Assembly: GCA_020532215.1 (NCBI GenBank) | Contig: JAJBBF010000065.1 | Span: 1 to 37,553 of the forward strand | DNA length: 37,553 bases | Reading direction: 5' to 3' | DNA from: Candidatus Cloacimonadota bacterium | Lineage (GTDB): Bacteria > Cloacimonadota > Cloacimonadia > Cloacimonadales > Cloacimonadaceae | In this document: piece after piece, positions 1 through 9,141 of the stretch | Numbering within the stretch: the stretch's first letter is position 1 | How the letters are laid out: the number at the start of each line of letters is the position of its first letter | Notes under the pieces: model-generated | Told to the model about the DNA's origin: nothing | Databases searched by the model: none | The model's input: the letters and a program-made list of their open reading frames with translations, nothing else | Translations under genes and position numbers: made by a program

Positions 1-320
1 AAAATATGAGCCTATCTATTTTGTCAAGAATTATTTGCAGATTTCAAAAACTATTTTTCGGGTCCAAAATGCGCTTACATTTTCACCAGACACTGAGGAT
101 TATGTGCAAAGGTCTTATATAGTCAAAGTGAGCAGAAGTGTAAAGCTGATCAGATTCGTTTTCATATACCTTTATTCGTGAGATATTTGTCAAGGAGAAG
201 GATGAGGCCACACGGATTAAATTGTTGACAAAACTCAACACCATCATTTCTGGGTTACATCCTTCCGCTTCTCTGGAATCATCCAAAATAGCGGAACGGG
301 GAGATATATCAAGGACAGAC

Positions 321-2117
321 ATGAAACAGGAACATATACGCAACTTCTGCATCATCGCGCACATCGACCACGGTAAATCCACCCTGGCGGACCGCTTTCT
401 GGAAAGCACCCACGTGGTGGGCAAAGTGGACATGGCGCAAGTGCTGGATTCCATGGACCTTGAGCGCGAAAAAGGGATCACCATCAAGAGCCACGCGGTG
501 CGCATGGTCCATAACTACAAGGGCCAGGACTACGTTCTGAACCTGATCGACACTCCCGGCCACGTGGATTTTTCCTACGAGGTCTCGCGCGCGCTGGCTT
601 CCTGCGAAGGCGCCATATTGCTGGTGGACGCCTCCCAGGGCATCGAGGCCCAAACCATGAGCAATCTCTATCTGGCGCTGGATAACGATCTGGAGATCCT
701 GCCGGCGCTGAACAAGATCGACCTGCCCAAAGCCGACATCGAAGGCACGGAACATGACCTCTGCGAGATCATGGGCTGCCTGCCGGAGGAAATCCTGAAG
801 GTGAGCGCCAAAGCCGGAACTGGGGTAACTGAGCTACTGGATGCAGTCTGTGAGAGGCTTCCGGCCCCCGCCGGCGTACCCGGGGCCCCGGCCAAAGCCC
901 TGATCTTCGATTCCTATTTCGACATGTACCGCGGCGTGGTGGTGCTGGTGCGCCTGTTCGACGGTACTCTGAAAAAAGGCGACAAGATCAAGCTCTTTGC
1001 CACCGAGCGGGAATACGAGATCGAGGAGATCGGGCATCTGGGCTTGAAATTCGCGCCCCAGCAGGAACTTCTGACCGGAGAGGCGGGCTACGTCATCGCC
1101 AACATAAAAGAGGTGGCGGACGCCCGTGTGGGCGATACCATCACCCTGGCTAAAGGCGGTTGCGAAGAGTCTTTGCCGGGTTTCATGGAACCCAAGCCCA
1201 TGGTCTATTCCGGCATTTTCCCCATCAACGGCGAGGACTATGAAAACTTGGTGGAATCGATCGCCAAACTCAAGCTCAACGACGCCTCCCTGATCTATGA
1301 AAAGGAAAACTCCACTGCCCTCGGCTACGGCTTCCGCTGCGGCTTTCTGGGCATGCTGCACCTGGAGATCGTGAAGGAGCGCCTGCTACGGGAATACAAC
1401 ATCCCCATCATCGCCACCACGCCCAGCGTGCGCTTTCTCATCACCCTCAAAAGCGGCGTGGAGATCCAGGTGAACAATCCCATCGATTTTCCCGATCCCA
1501 CCTTCATAGAAAGCATCAAAGAACCCTTTATGGACACCGAGATCATCGTGCCCACCGACTATATCGGCAACATCATGAAGCTGGCCCAGGAACGCCGCGG
1601 GATCCAGAAAAACATCCAGTACATCGACGAAAAGCGCGTCGCCCTGCACTATGAGATGCCTCTGATCGAGATCATCTTCGATTTTTACGACAAGCTTAAA
1701 ACCGTCAGCCGCGGCTACGCCTCGCTGGACTACGCTTTCAAGGATTTCCGCCTTTCCCACGTGGTGAAGGTGGACATCCTCATCAACGGCGAAAAAGTAG
1801 ACGCCATGAGCTTTATTTGCCACCAGGACAAAGCCCACAACTGGGGAAAGAGCGTAACCGACACCCTGCAGGAGGTGATCCCGCGCCACCTTTTCAAGAT
1901 AGCGTTGCAGGCAGCCATCGGAGGCAACATCATTGCGAGAAGCACCATCAACCCCATGCGCAAGGATGTGCTGGCCAAATGTTACGGCGGCGACGTGACC
2001 CGCAAGCGCAAGCTGCTGGAAAAACAGAAGGAAGGCAAGAAAAAGATGAAAGAGATCGGCTCCGTGACCGTGCCCCAGGAAGCCTTCCTGGCCGTTCTGA
2101 AGGCGGACCGCGATTAG
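321..2117 (+). CDS. lepA: Elongation factor 4 (LepA) GTPase
   Basis: Translation MKQEHIRNFCIIAHIDHGKSTLADRF..., DTPGHVDF, NKIDLP and the LepA C-terminal region. The ORF opens at 222 but the family-consistent ATG is at 321. Confidence 0.97.
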   Translation: MKQEHIRNFCIIAHIDHGKSTLADRFLESTHVVGKVDMAQVLDSMDLEREKGITIKSHAVRMVHNYKGQDYVLNLIDTPGHVDFSYEVSRALASCEGAILLVDASQGIEAQTMSNLYLALDNDLEILPALNKIDLPKADIEGTEHDLCEIMGCLPEEILKVSAKAGTGVTELLDAVCERLPAPAGVPGAPAKALIFDSYFDMYRGVVVLVRLFDGTLKKGDKIKLFATEREYEIEEIGHLGLKFAPQQELLTGEAGYVIANIKEVADARVGDTITLAKGGCEESLPGFMEPKPMVYSGIFPINGEDYENLVESIAKLKLNDASLIYEKENSTALGYGFRCGFLGMLHLEIVKERLLREYNIPIIATTPSVRFLITLKSGVEIQVNNPIDFPDPTFIESIKEPFMDTEIIVPTDYIGNIMKLAQERRGIQKNIQYIDEKRVALHYEMPLIEIIFDFYDKLKTVSRGYASLDYAFKDFRLSHVVKVDILINGEKVDAMSFICHQDKAHNWGKSVTDTLQEVIPRHLFKIALQAAIGGNIIARSTINPMRKDVLAKCYGGDVTRKRKLLEKQKEGKKKMKEIGSVTVPQEAFLAVLKADRD

Positions 2118-2127
2118 CCCTGGCGCC

Positions 2128-3792
2128 ATGAAACGCTCCCTGCTGGCCGCCGCTCTGCTGCTGGCCTGGGTTTTGGCCCCGGCCCTGAGTGTGGAGAAGA
2201 TCAGCTTTTCTGCCAATTTCGGGCTGGATGAAGCCGCGCTGCTGCAGGCATCCGGGCTGCAGACCGGTTCCCAGTACGACCCCGCGGACGTGAATGCCGC
2301 CATCGCGGCTATGCGGGCCTGGCTGCAAAACTCCGGCCATCCTTTCGTCAAGATCGCCAATCCGGAGCTGATCCCGCTTTCCGAAAGCGGCATGGAACTG
2401 GCTTTCAGGCTCACGGAAGTGCTGCCCGCGGAAGCTTGCGAACTCCGCTTCCGGGGCCTGCGCTATTTTTCCGAGGGCAAGCTGCGCGATCTGCTGCTGC
2501 TTTCCGATAACGCGCAGGTGCCGGTTTCCGGGCTGGTCGGGCTTATGGACCGCGTGCTGGATGAATACCACCGCCGCGGCTACCTCTTTGCCAGCGTGCA
2601 GCTGGATTCCCTCACAATGGAGGATGGCCTCACCGCTTATATCGGCATCGACGAGGGCAAGCCACTCAAACCGGAAAAATTCTATTTCCAGGGCAACAAA
2701 TACACCCGCGATAAAACCCTCATCAAACTGGCCGGATTCAACTCCGGACAGGTGCTGACCCCAGAGGCCATCCGCGCCGCCGAAGACAATATCCTGGCCA
2801 AAAACTACATCGAGGCCTGCCTGATCGAGCCGGTGGATCCCTCCAGCTTGCTGATCAAGATTGAGGAGGGCCGCATGACCTCGCTGGAGGGAGTGCTGGG
2901 CTATACCGGTGCTGGCGGTAAAAATGAATTCACCGGATTTCTGAATCTCGGGTTCTTAAACCTCTGGGGCAGCGACCGCTCCCTCTCCTTAAATTGGAGG
3001 AAGCTGCCGCTCTCCAGCCTGCTGCAGTTCGCTTACCACGAATCCGGGCCCAACAACTTTCCCCTCGCAGCAGACCTGCGCCTCTGGCGGGCGGATGAGA
3101 CCGATAACTGGATCAGGTCTGCCATTAGTGCCGATGTTTATTCCTACTTTGCCGATCACCACTACGGGCTGGAGTTTGCCGCGGAAAGCGTCAACTACTA
3201 CGTTCCAGCCTCCAAAGACAGCCTGCTTGTGGAAACAACCTCCACCCGCAGCATCGGAGCCTTCTGGCGCCTGGACAGCCGTGACCGAGCTTTCAACCCC
3301 TCCAAGGGCATGCAGACCAAGCTCATCTACCGTCTGCGCCAATCCGGAGAGCGCGGCTGGAACAACGCCCTGGAGGCGGACCATACCCAATATATAGGCA
3401 TCTCGCGGCGCTGGACCTGCGCTTTGGGGTTTCATCTGCGCAGCCTGGCGGATACCAGTTCCGTGGCCTACGAAGTTTACCGCTTGGGCGGCTACAATTC
3501 TCTGCGGGGCTACCGCGAGGACGAATTCAGCAGCTGGCGTCTCGGTTGGGCGGATCTGGAGATTCGCTATCTTATCAGTTCCCAGGCCCGGGTCTATCTT
3601 TTTTACGGCCACGGCCTCCTGGCCCGGGGCGAAAATGATCTGCGCGCCGATCTGCTGGCCCCCGGCCTCGGGATCAGGCTGCGCACCCGGCTGGGGATCC
3701 TGAGCATCGAATACGCCCTCGGTTACCGTGAAAACGGCTTTCCCAGCTTATCCGCGGGCATGGTCCATGCCGGCCTTGATGCCAGCTTCTAA
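2128..3792 (+). CDS. BamA/TamA-like outer membrane protein (POTRA plus Omp85/D15 surface antigen barrel)
   Basis: Signal peptide; POTRA-like N-terminus; RLGGYNSLRGYREDEF motif typical of Omp85 barrels; C-terminal barrel ending in F. Confidence 0.85.
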   Translation: MKRSLLAAALLLAWVLAPALSVEKISFSANFGLDEAALLQASGLQTGSQYDPADVNAAIAAMRAWLQNSGHPFVKIANPELIPLSESGMELAFRLTEVLPAEACELRFRGLRYFSEGKLRDLLLLSDNAQVPVSGLVGLMDRVLDEYHRRGYLFASVQLDSLTMEDGLTAYIGIDEGKPLKPEKFYFQGNKYTRDKTLIKLAGFNSGQVLTPEAIRAAEDNILAKNYIEACLIEPVDPSSLLIKIEEGRMTSLEGVLGYTGAGGKNEFTGFLNLGFLNLWGSDRSLSLNWRKLPLSSLLQFAYHESGPNNFPLAADLRLWRADETDNWIRSAISADVYSYFADHHYGLEFAAESVNYYVPASKDSLLVETTSTRSIGAFWRLDSRDRAFNPSKGMQTKLIYRLRQSGERGWNNALEADHTQYIGISRRWTCALGFHLRSLADTSSVAYEVYRLGGYNSLRGYREDEFSSWRLGWADLEIRYLISSQARVYLFYGHGLLARGENDLRADLLAPGLGIRLRTRLGILSIEYALGYRENGFPSLSAGMVHAGLDASF

Positions 3793-3801
3793 AAAAAATA
3801 C

Positions 3802-3829
3802 TTGCCAAAATATCCGACCCCTGTAGTAT
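3802..3829 (+). promoter_or_regulatory. Putative sigma70 promoter TTGCCA-N16-TAGTAT upstream of the small lipoprotein leader
   Basis: -35 TTGCCA at 3802-3807, -10 TAGTAT at 3824-3829, spacing 16. Confidence 0.5.
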
Positions 3830-3835
3830 GACCCT

Positions 3836-4005
3836 CAATATGTAAGCACATAGATGTGTCTAAGGACTGTGTGAGAGGCTGCTAAAGGCTTCGCGGCACT
3901 TCAGCCCTCTCTGCAAAAAAGCCCGGCAGGGCTCTAAACTGCCAGCCAAATCAAAGAAAAAAACCAAACCAAAAAAATACGATTTCACTGAATGGAGGAA
4001 TCAAA
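3836..4005 (+). promoter_or_regulatory. Structured 5' leader upstream of the small lipoprotein
   Basis: GAGAGGCTG (3873-3881) pairs with CAGCCCTCTC (3902-3911). AGCCC-ggca-GGGCT (3920-3933) competes with GGCAG...CTGCC (3925-3943). An A-rich stretch and GGAGG precede the ATG. Confidence 0.4.
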
Positions 4006-4197
4006 ATGAAAAAACTGACTCTTATTGCTCTCATCGCAATGATGCTCATCGGCATGCTGGCCTTCTCGGCCTGCCAGACCGAAGAAGTTGAAGAGACTGT
4101 CGACGAAGCCGCCGAAGGCATCGAAGCCGTCGCTGATTCAGCAATGGCTGTTGTCGACACAATGGCTGCTGAAGTCAACGAAACTGTCACACAATAA
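4006..4197 (+). CDS. Small acidic lipoprotein (63 aa), hypothetical
   Basis: MKKLTLIALIAMMLIGMLAFSAC signal and lipobox, then an acidic amphipathic tail; RBS GGAGG upstream. Confidence 0.75.
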   Translation: MKKLTLIALIAMMLIGMLAFSACQTEEVEETVDEAAEGIEAVADSAMAVVDTMAAEVNETVTQ

Positions 4198-4229
4198 CCT
4201 AACTGCCATCAGTTAGTATCGCAGTCCTT

Positions 4230-4266
4230 AAAAAACGGGTGTCCCTTGGGATGCCCGTTTTTTGCT
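4230..4266 (+). terminator. Intrinsic terminator
   Basis: AAAAAACGGG...CCCGTTTTTT hairpin with T-run. Confidence 0.8.
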
Positions 4267-4330
4267 TTCACAAACCTGCAGGGAACTTAAGATCAACGAT
4301 AGCCAAGAGGCGATAGATTAAGGAGGAATC

Positions 4331-4534
4331 ATGAAAAAATTCATCAGCGCCATCCTGCTGGCCACTCTGCTCTTCGGCGTACTGGCCTTCTCGGCCTGCC
4401 GGACCCAAAAGGATACACCAGAAAACGAAGAGGAAGTCACTATCCCCCAGGCAGGTTCAGACGAACCAGCCTCGGACACCGAACTTAATAGCTCGGAAGA
4501 AGTTCCGGCCTCCAATACAGAAGATCAAAACTGA
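4331..4534 (+). CDS. Small acidic lipoprotein (67 aa), paralogous signal region to 4006..4197
   Basis: MKKFISAILLATLLFGVLAFSAC; RBS AAGGAGG; acidic low-complexity tail. Confidence 0.7.
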   Translation: MKKFISAILLATLLFGVLAFSACRTQKDTPENEEEVTIPQAGSDEPASDTELNSSEEVPASNTEDQN

Positions 4535-4568
4535 CTTGGGCCTCCTTGCCCGGGGTCAACCTATCTTG

Positions 4569-4598
4569 CCGGCAGCTTATGGCTGCCGGTTTTTTTGT
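4569..4598 (+). terminator. Intrinsic terminator
   Basis: CCGGCAGC-loop-GCTGCCGG followed by TTTTTTT. Confidence 0.85.
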
Positions 4599-5042
4599 TC
4601 CTTGCCGGAGCGCTTTGGTAAAACCTCGATGATCCGGATCCCTGCAGATGGTGTTCAGAAGCCTCCCTATCCGGTTGTCGCCCAACAAGTTTGGCAGACA
4701 ACCCTTGTGTCCCGCCCTGAGCCCCCTCCCATACGCCTCCTGTCCGCCTCCGCCTTACTTCCCCCCTGCCAGGCGGGAAGTGTGGGGGAGGCCAATGTGA
4801 AGTGAATGGGAAGTGCGATAAGGGCGGAGCCTGCTGGCACCGGCAGATTTCTACCCGGCAGTTCCGAAGCTAAGCCCTAAGCGTATAATGGGCAACAAAA
4901 AAATGGAACAGAACAAAAGGGACAGGCTCTAAAGATATGATGGAGGCATTGATTTCAGCCTGATGCAAGCAGGGAATTCGATTTGGGGGAGGCAGGAAAA
5001 AACAGATGGGCACAGATGCAGTGCCAACAGAGGGCGGCAGGA

Positions 5043-5714
5043 TCAGTGCGTTGCGCCGGGAGGCGGTTGATCTGGCGGCTGCCGGACAAACAACTGCGGA
5101 TCGAAGAAGCTTTTCATGTCCAGGATCTTTTTTCCGGCCAGTGACCTGTAACTGAAGAGATCCGGCATGCCGCCGTGCAGATAGGCGCTGCGCACCAGTT
5201 CTGAGCAATAGAGGCGGTTATCCTCTTGCAGGTTAAAATCGTGGTCGAAGGCCGCTTGCAGCTTCAGGTGGTAATAACAACGCCTGACAATCGCCCCGCG
5301 GTTCACCTCCAGCCGGGGTTTCAGATGATAAATGCTGCCCGGCCTTGCCTGGCTTACAAATTCCTCCACGCTGTTGGCACGGATGCCGTCCCGGTCTGAA
5401 ATACGCCCCGAAATACTGTGGATCACCTGCCAACCCTCGCCGTCACGCACCACAACCCCGCAATGGGACACGCCACATCCGGAAAATTCCGCTATCAGTG
5501 AAGACACGAACCCCTCTCCGCATCTCAGGAGCACGTCTCCCTCTTCCAGATTCGCCTCGTTGACCGTTGACATGCCCCGCATCGTCTGATCAGCTGAATA
5601 CAAACCCTCGCCGTAGATAACGGTGCTGCCTCTGATTAGCAGAAAGGGGCCGGCCAGAATGGACAGGCCGGCCAGCAGAAATGATCCTAGTCTTTTTCTA
5701 GTTTGACTTTCCAA
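5043..5714 (-). CDS. Permuted papain-fold hydrolase-like protein (YiiX/YaeF-like, peptidase C92-like)
   Basis: EEGDVLLRCGEG...GVSHCGVVV (His) precedes NRLYCSELVRSAY (Cys), the permuted NlpC/P60 order; N-terminal hydrophobic segment. Confidence 0.7.
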   Translation of the reverse strand: MESQTRKRLGSFLLAGLSILAGPFLLIRGSTVIYGEGLYSADQTMRGMSTVNEANLEEGDVLLRCGEGFVSSLIAEFSGCGVSHCGVVVRDGEGWQVIHSISGRISDRDGIRANSVEEFVSQARPGSIYHLKPRLEVNRGAIVRRCYYHLKLQAAFDHDFNLQEDNRLYCSELVRSAYLHGGMPDLFSYRSLAGKKILDMKSFFDPQLFVRQPPDQPPPGATH

Positions 5715-6061
5715 TCACCATTTTCCTTTACCATCTTAAGGGTGTCTGTGTCTTTTTTATCCGGTGTTTCGGAGTTCCAAGCCTCCATAGTGACAGTGGC
5801 TGAGTCGCCTTCTTCCTCTACGCTGACCACGCTGAAGCGGTTGTTTTGGGTTTTGTCGTCTTCCTGCATGAAGCCTTCAACCAGGGTCAGCATGCCGGCC
5901 GAATCTTCGGTCGCCAGCTTTTTGGCGGCTTCAAAATCCTTGCTTTCCAAGGCGCTGAGGAATGATTTGGCTACGGCTTCGGGGCCTTTGCCGCTGGATC
6001 CGCAAGCTGCCAGCGCGATCAGGATGGCGATCACTGCCAGGGTGATGAGGGTTCTTTTCAT
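5687..6061 (-). CDS. DUF4878-like lipoprotein
   Basis: MKRTLITLAVIAILIALAACGSSGKGPEAVAKSFLSALESKDFEAAKKLATED...DGDWKVKLEKD-type NTF2-like/DUF4878 pattern with lipobox. Confidence 0.75.
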   Translation of the reverse strand: MKRTLITLAVIAILIALAACGSSGKGPEAVAKSFLSALESKDFEAAKKLATEDSAGMLTLVEGFMQEDDKTQNNRFSVVSVEEEGDSATVTMEAWNSETPDKKDTDTLKMVKENGDWKVKLEKD

Positions 6062-6388
6062 TGTGTTCTCCTTTATGAGTTCCGTATTCTCTGGCCGAAC
6101 CCGGTTGTTCAGCCAAAATCAAGTCAATTCACTCCAAGCGGGGAAGCGAGGTTATTGTCAAGCACTTTGTCCCGCGCCAGCATTACCAGCGCACAATATA
6201 GCCAATTGCCAAGGAAGCAGGGTGCAGAGTAAGGATAGCGGCAGCGCCCGCGGTAAGCCCTCCCCCTGCAGGTTTTTGGAGTAAAAACAAAGCTTTACAG
6301 GAAACGGGGTTGGCGAAATAAGTCCCCAGCGGCAGCGGCGGGAATTTATCCCGGGGCCGCGGATCAATGCCAGCAAAGGAGCCGGGGA

Positions 6389-7756
6389 TTGCCAGCAAGA
6401 ATTGTAACCAGCAAAGAGCGCCAGGCGCAGCAGAAAAGCTACACCGTGTCCCGGGCCTACCGGATCTCGGTGATCGAAGGCGTGTTCGCGCAAATTTACG
6501 GCAATCTGGGCAACATCGGCAGCAATTTTATCACCAAGTTCATGGTGCTGCTGAGCGCCAGCCCGCTGCAATTCAGCGTCCTGAGCGCCCTGGGCCAGGT
6601 GGCGGCGGTGTTCCAGCCGCTTGGCGTGGCCCTGATGCAGCGTTTGAAGCGGCGCAAGCGGGTTTGCGTGGCCATCACAGCCGCGGGGCGTTTTCTGACT
6701 TTCTTCCTGGGAGCGGCGTTGCTTTTTGCCTCGCCGCGGGCGGGGATCGTTTTTCTGCTGGCCCTGCTCTTTGTGAGCGCAGCTTTGCAGGCGGTGGGTT
6801 CGAATATCTGGATCGCCTGGGTTAGCGATCTCATACCGATCGGCATCCGGGGCCGCTTCTTCGCGCGGCGCAACCAGATCCTGGTCTTTTCCGGACTGGT
6901 GGCTGGCTACATTCTGAGTTATGGCACCGACCTCTTTGAAACGGGCGGCGGAGCTTTGCGGAATTTTCTGGGACGCTGGCTGGACCCGGAAGTCCTTTTT
7001 ACCCCGCGCAACCAGGCCTGGTGGCTGGCCGGGATCTTCGTTCTGGCCGGGATCATCGGTTTTATCGGATTGCTGATCCTGTCCCGGCAACCGGATCGCA
7101 AGCGTTCGCTGCAGGAGCAGATGAGCCTGAAGCGCAAGTTCAGCGAACCGTTGAAGAACCGTAATTTCAGGCTGCTGCTGGCTTTCGGGGTCTGGTGGAT
7201 GCTGGCCATCGGGGTGGGCAGCGCCTTCTGGGGTCCCTTCATGCTAAAAAAGCTGCAGATGAGCATGTTTCAGATGCAGCTTTACGGCAGCCTGCACATG
7301 GGCGCTTCGCTGCTCTCCTATTCTTTCTGGGGCCGCTTCATCGACCGCTGGGGCAACAAACGCGCGATGCTGATCTGCGTGTTGCTGGGCGGGCTGAATC
7401 CGATGTTCTGGCTGTTCATGACCCCGGCGAACCATAGCATCCTCTGGTTCGAAGGCCTGCTTTCCGGCGCTATGTGGGCCGGCAACGCGGTGGTGACAAC
7501 AAATTTCGTGCTGGCCATCGCCGGCAAGGGCCGGGAACAGACTTACAGCGCGCTCTACGGAGCCGTGGGCGGAGTGGCCATGATGGCCTCCACCCTGCTC
7601 ACGGGGGCTTTTTTTCCCCAGCCGCTGCAGATCGGGGCCAGGCTGCTGGAGCCGGAACAGGTGGTTTTCGGGATCGGTGGCATCCTGCGCTGGCTGAGCC
7701 TGATCCCGCTTTTGGCAGTGGCGGAAAAGCGCAGCGTAGTTCCGAGCCGGCGCTGA
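6389..7756 (+). CDS. MFS transporter
   Basis: About 12 hydrophobic segments and an MFS-like loop (GRFFARRNQ); TTG start at 6389 is uncertain. Confidence 0.8.
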   Translation: MPARIVTSKERQAQQKSYTVSRAYRISVIEGVFAQIYGNLGNIGSNFITKFMVLLSASPLQFSVLSALGQVAAVFQPLGVALMQRLKRRKRVCVAITAAGRFLTFFLGAALLFASPRAGIVFLLALLFVSAALQAVGSNIWIAWVSDLIPIGIRGRFFARRNQILVFSGLVAGYILSYGTDLFETGGGALRNFLGRWLDPEVLFTPRNQAWWLAGIFVLAGIIGFIGLLILSRQPDRKRSLQEQMSLKRKFSEPLKNRNFRLLLAFGVWWMLAIGVGSAFWGPFMLKKLQMSMFQMQLYGSLHMGASLLSYSFWGRFIDRWGNKRAMLICVLLGGLNPMFWLFMTPANHSILWFEGLLSGAMWAGNAVVTTNFVLAIAGKGREQTYSALYGAVGGVAMMASTLLTGAFFPQPLQIGARLLEPEQVVFGIGGILRWLSLIPLLAVAEKRSVVPSRR

Positions 7757-7955
7757 GATCCCGCCCCGGCAAGGGTATTCTGAATTCATCTTGCTGCAAG
7801 GCTTAGATTTAGCGATTTTCATTGACAGAATAACCCAGACGGGGGATTTTGCTCCAATTGCATAAATTTGCTTCAGCTTGGCTTGCACAAAGGCGCAAAA
7901 AGTGCCGCGAGCGCCTGCTGAGGGATGCTAACGACATACCCATAAAGGAGAACCA

Positions 7956-8141
7956 ATGGCTGTCCCCAAAAGAAAAACCTCAAAGACACGCAGAGATAAA
8001 CGCAGATCGCACGACGCGATCACGCCTCCGGCTGTGAGCACTTGCTCCAAATGCGGAGAGCCCGCCCGGCCGCATCACGTTTGCGACAATTGCGGGACCT
8101 ACGCCGGCAAGCAGATCAAGGCCGCTGCCAGCAAGGAGTGA
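7956..8141 (+). CDS. rpmF: 50S ribosomal protein L32
   Basis: MAVPKRKTSKTRRDKRRSH...CSKCGEPARPHHVCDNCGTY. Confidence 0.97.
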   Translation: MAVPKRKTSKTRRDKRRSHDAITPPAVSTCSKCGEPARPHHVCDNCGTYAGKQIKAAASKE

Positions 8142-8142
8142 T

Positions 8143-9141
8143 GTGCGCGTAGCCTTGGACGCTTTCGGGAGCGACAAAGCGCCGTTTCCGGAGATCGAGG
8201 GCGCCATCCAGGCCATCAAAGAAGACATCTGCGACGAGGTCATCCTGGTCGGCGACGCGGAGATCCTCAAGCACGAACTGGAGAAGTATTTTTATCCCCA
8301 AAGCCGGATCCTGGTCGAACCCGCCAGCCAGCGCATCACGATGGAAGACCACGCCGCGGAGGCAGTCCGCGCCAAAAAGGACTCTTCGATGGTAAAAGCC
8401 GTGTCCCTGCACCGATCCGGGGCCGCGGACGCAGCCGTCAGCGCCGGCAATTCCGGGGCTTTCATGACCGCCTCGCTCTTCTCCTATGGCCGCATCCGCG
8501 GTGTTTCCCGCCCGGCGATCGCGGTCACCCTGCCCACCATGAAGCATCCCGAGATCCTTCTGGACATGGGTGCGAACGTAGATTGCGACGCGGAGAACCT
8601 GCTGCAGTTCGCGCAACTGGGCAAGATCTATTTCAGCTATATCTACAACATCCCCAATCCGCGGATCGCCCTGCTGAACATCGGCGAGGAAAGCGCCAAG
8701 GGCAACTCCATGTCCCGCGAGGCCTGGAGGCTGCTCTCAGACGCGGAGGACCTCAATTTCGTGGGCAATATCGAAGGCAAGGATGTGCTGAAAGGCAATT
8801 GCGACGTGATCGTCTGCGACGGTTTCGTGGGCAACGTGGTGCTGAAGACGATCGAGGGCGCCGTGATGTCTGTGTTTGCACTTTTAAAAGAACAGCTGAA
8901 CAAGGATTGGATCGCCAAATTCGGAGCGATACTCTCCTATCCCGTATATAGTTACCTGAAGCGCAAACTGGACCATACCGAGATCGGCGGAGCGCTGTTG
9001 GTGGGGCTGAACGGCTGCAGCATCGTCTGCCACGGCAGCAGCAACGCCAACGCCATCAAAAACGGCATCCGCTTCGCCGCGCGCACCGCGCAGTCAGGAT
9101 TTGTGGGCCACACCAAGGAATACTTCGAGAGGATCAGCTAA
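8143..9141 (+). CDS. plsX: Phosphate acyltransferase PlsX
   Basis: MRVALDAFGSDKAP..., AVSAGNSGAFMTASL, LLDMGANVDC, GFVGNVVLKTIEG; GTG start. Confidence 0.96.
   Translation: MRVALDAFGSDKAPFPEIEGAIQAIKEDICDEVILVGDAEILKHELEKYFYPQSRILVEPASQRITMEDHAAEAVRAKKDSSMVKAVSLHRSGAADAAVSAGNSGAFMTASLFSYGRIRGVSRPAIAVTLPTMKHPEILLDMGANVDCDAENLLQFAQLGKIYFSYIYNIPNPRIALLNIGEESAKGNSMSREAWRLLSDAEDLNFVGNIEGKDVLKGNCDVIVCDGFVGNVVLKTIEGAVMSVFALLKEQLNKDWIAKFGAILSYPVYSYLKRKLDHTEIGGALLVGLNGCSIVCHGSSNANAIKNGIRFAARTAQSGFVGHTKEYFERIS

Noticed and set aside
4536-4805. 89-aa ORF after the second small lipoprotein
   Set aside because: Runs through the intrinsic terminator and inverted repeats; no RBS or recognisable family.
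7822-7850. Promoter TTGACA-N17-GATTTT before rpmF
   Set aside because: Good -35 but -10 matches only 3/6; kept out of the feature list as too weak.
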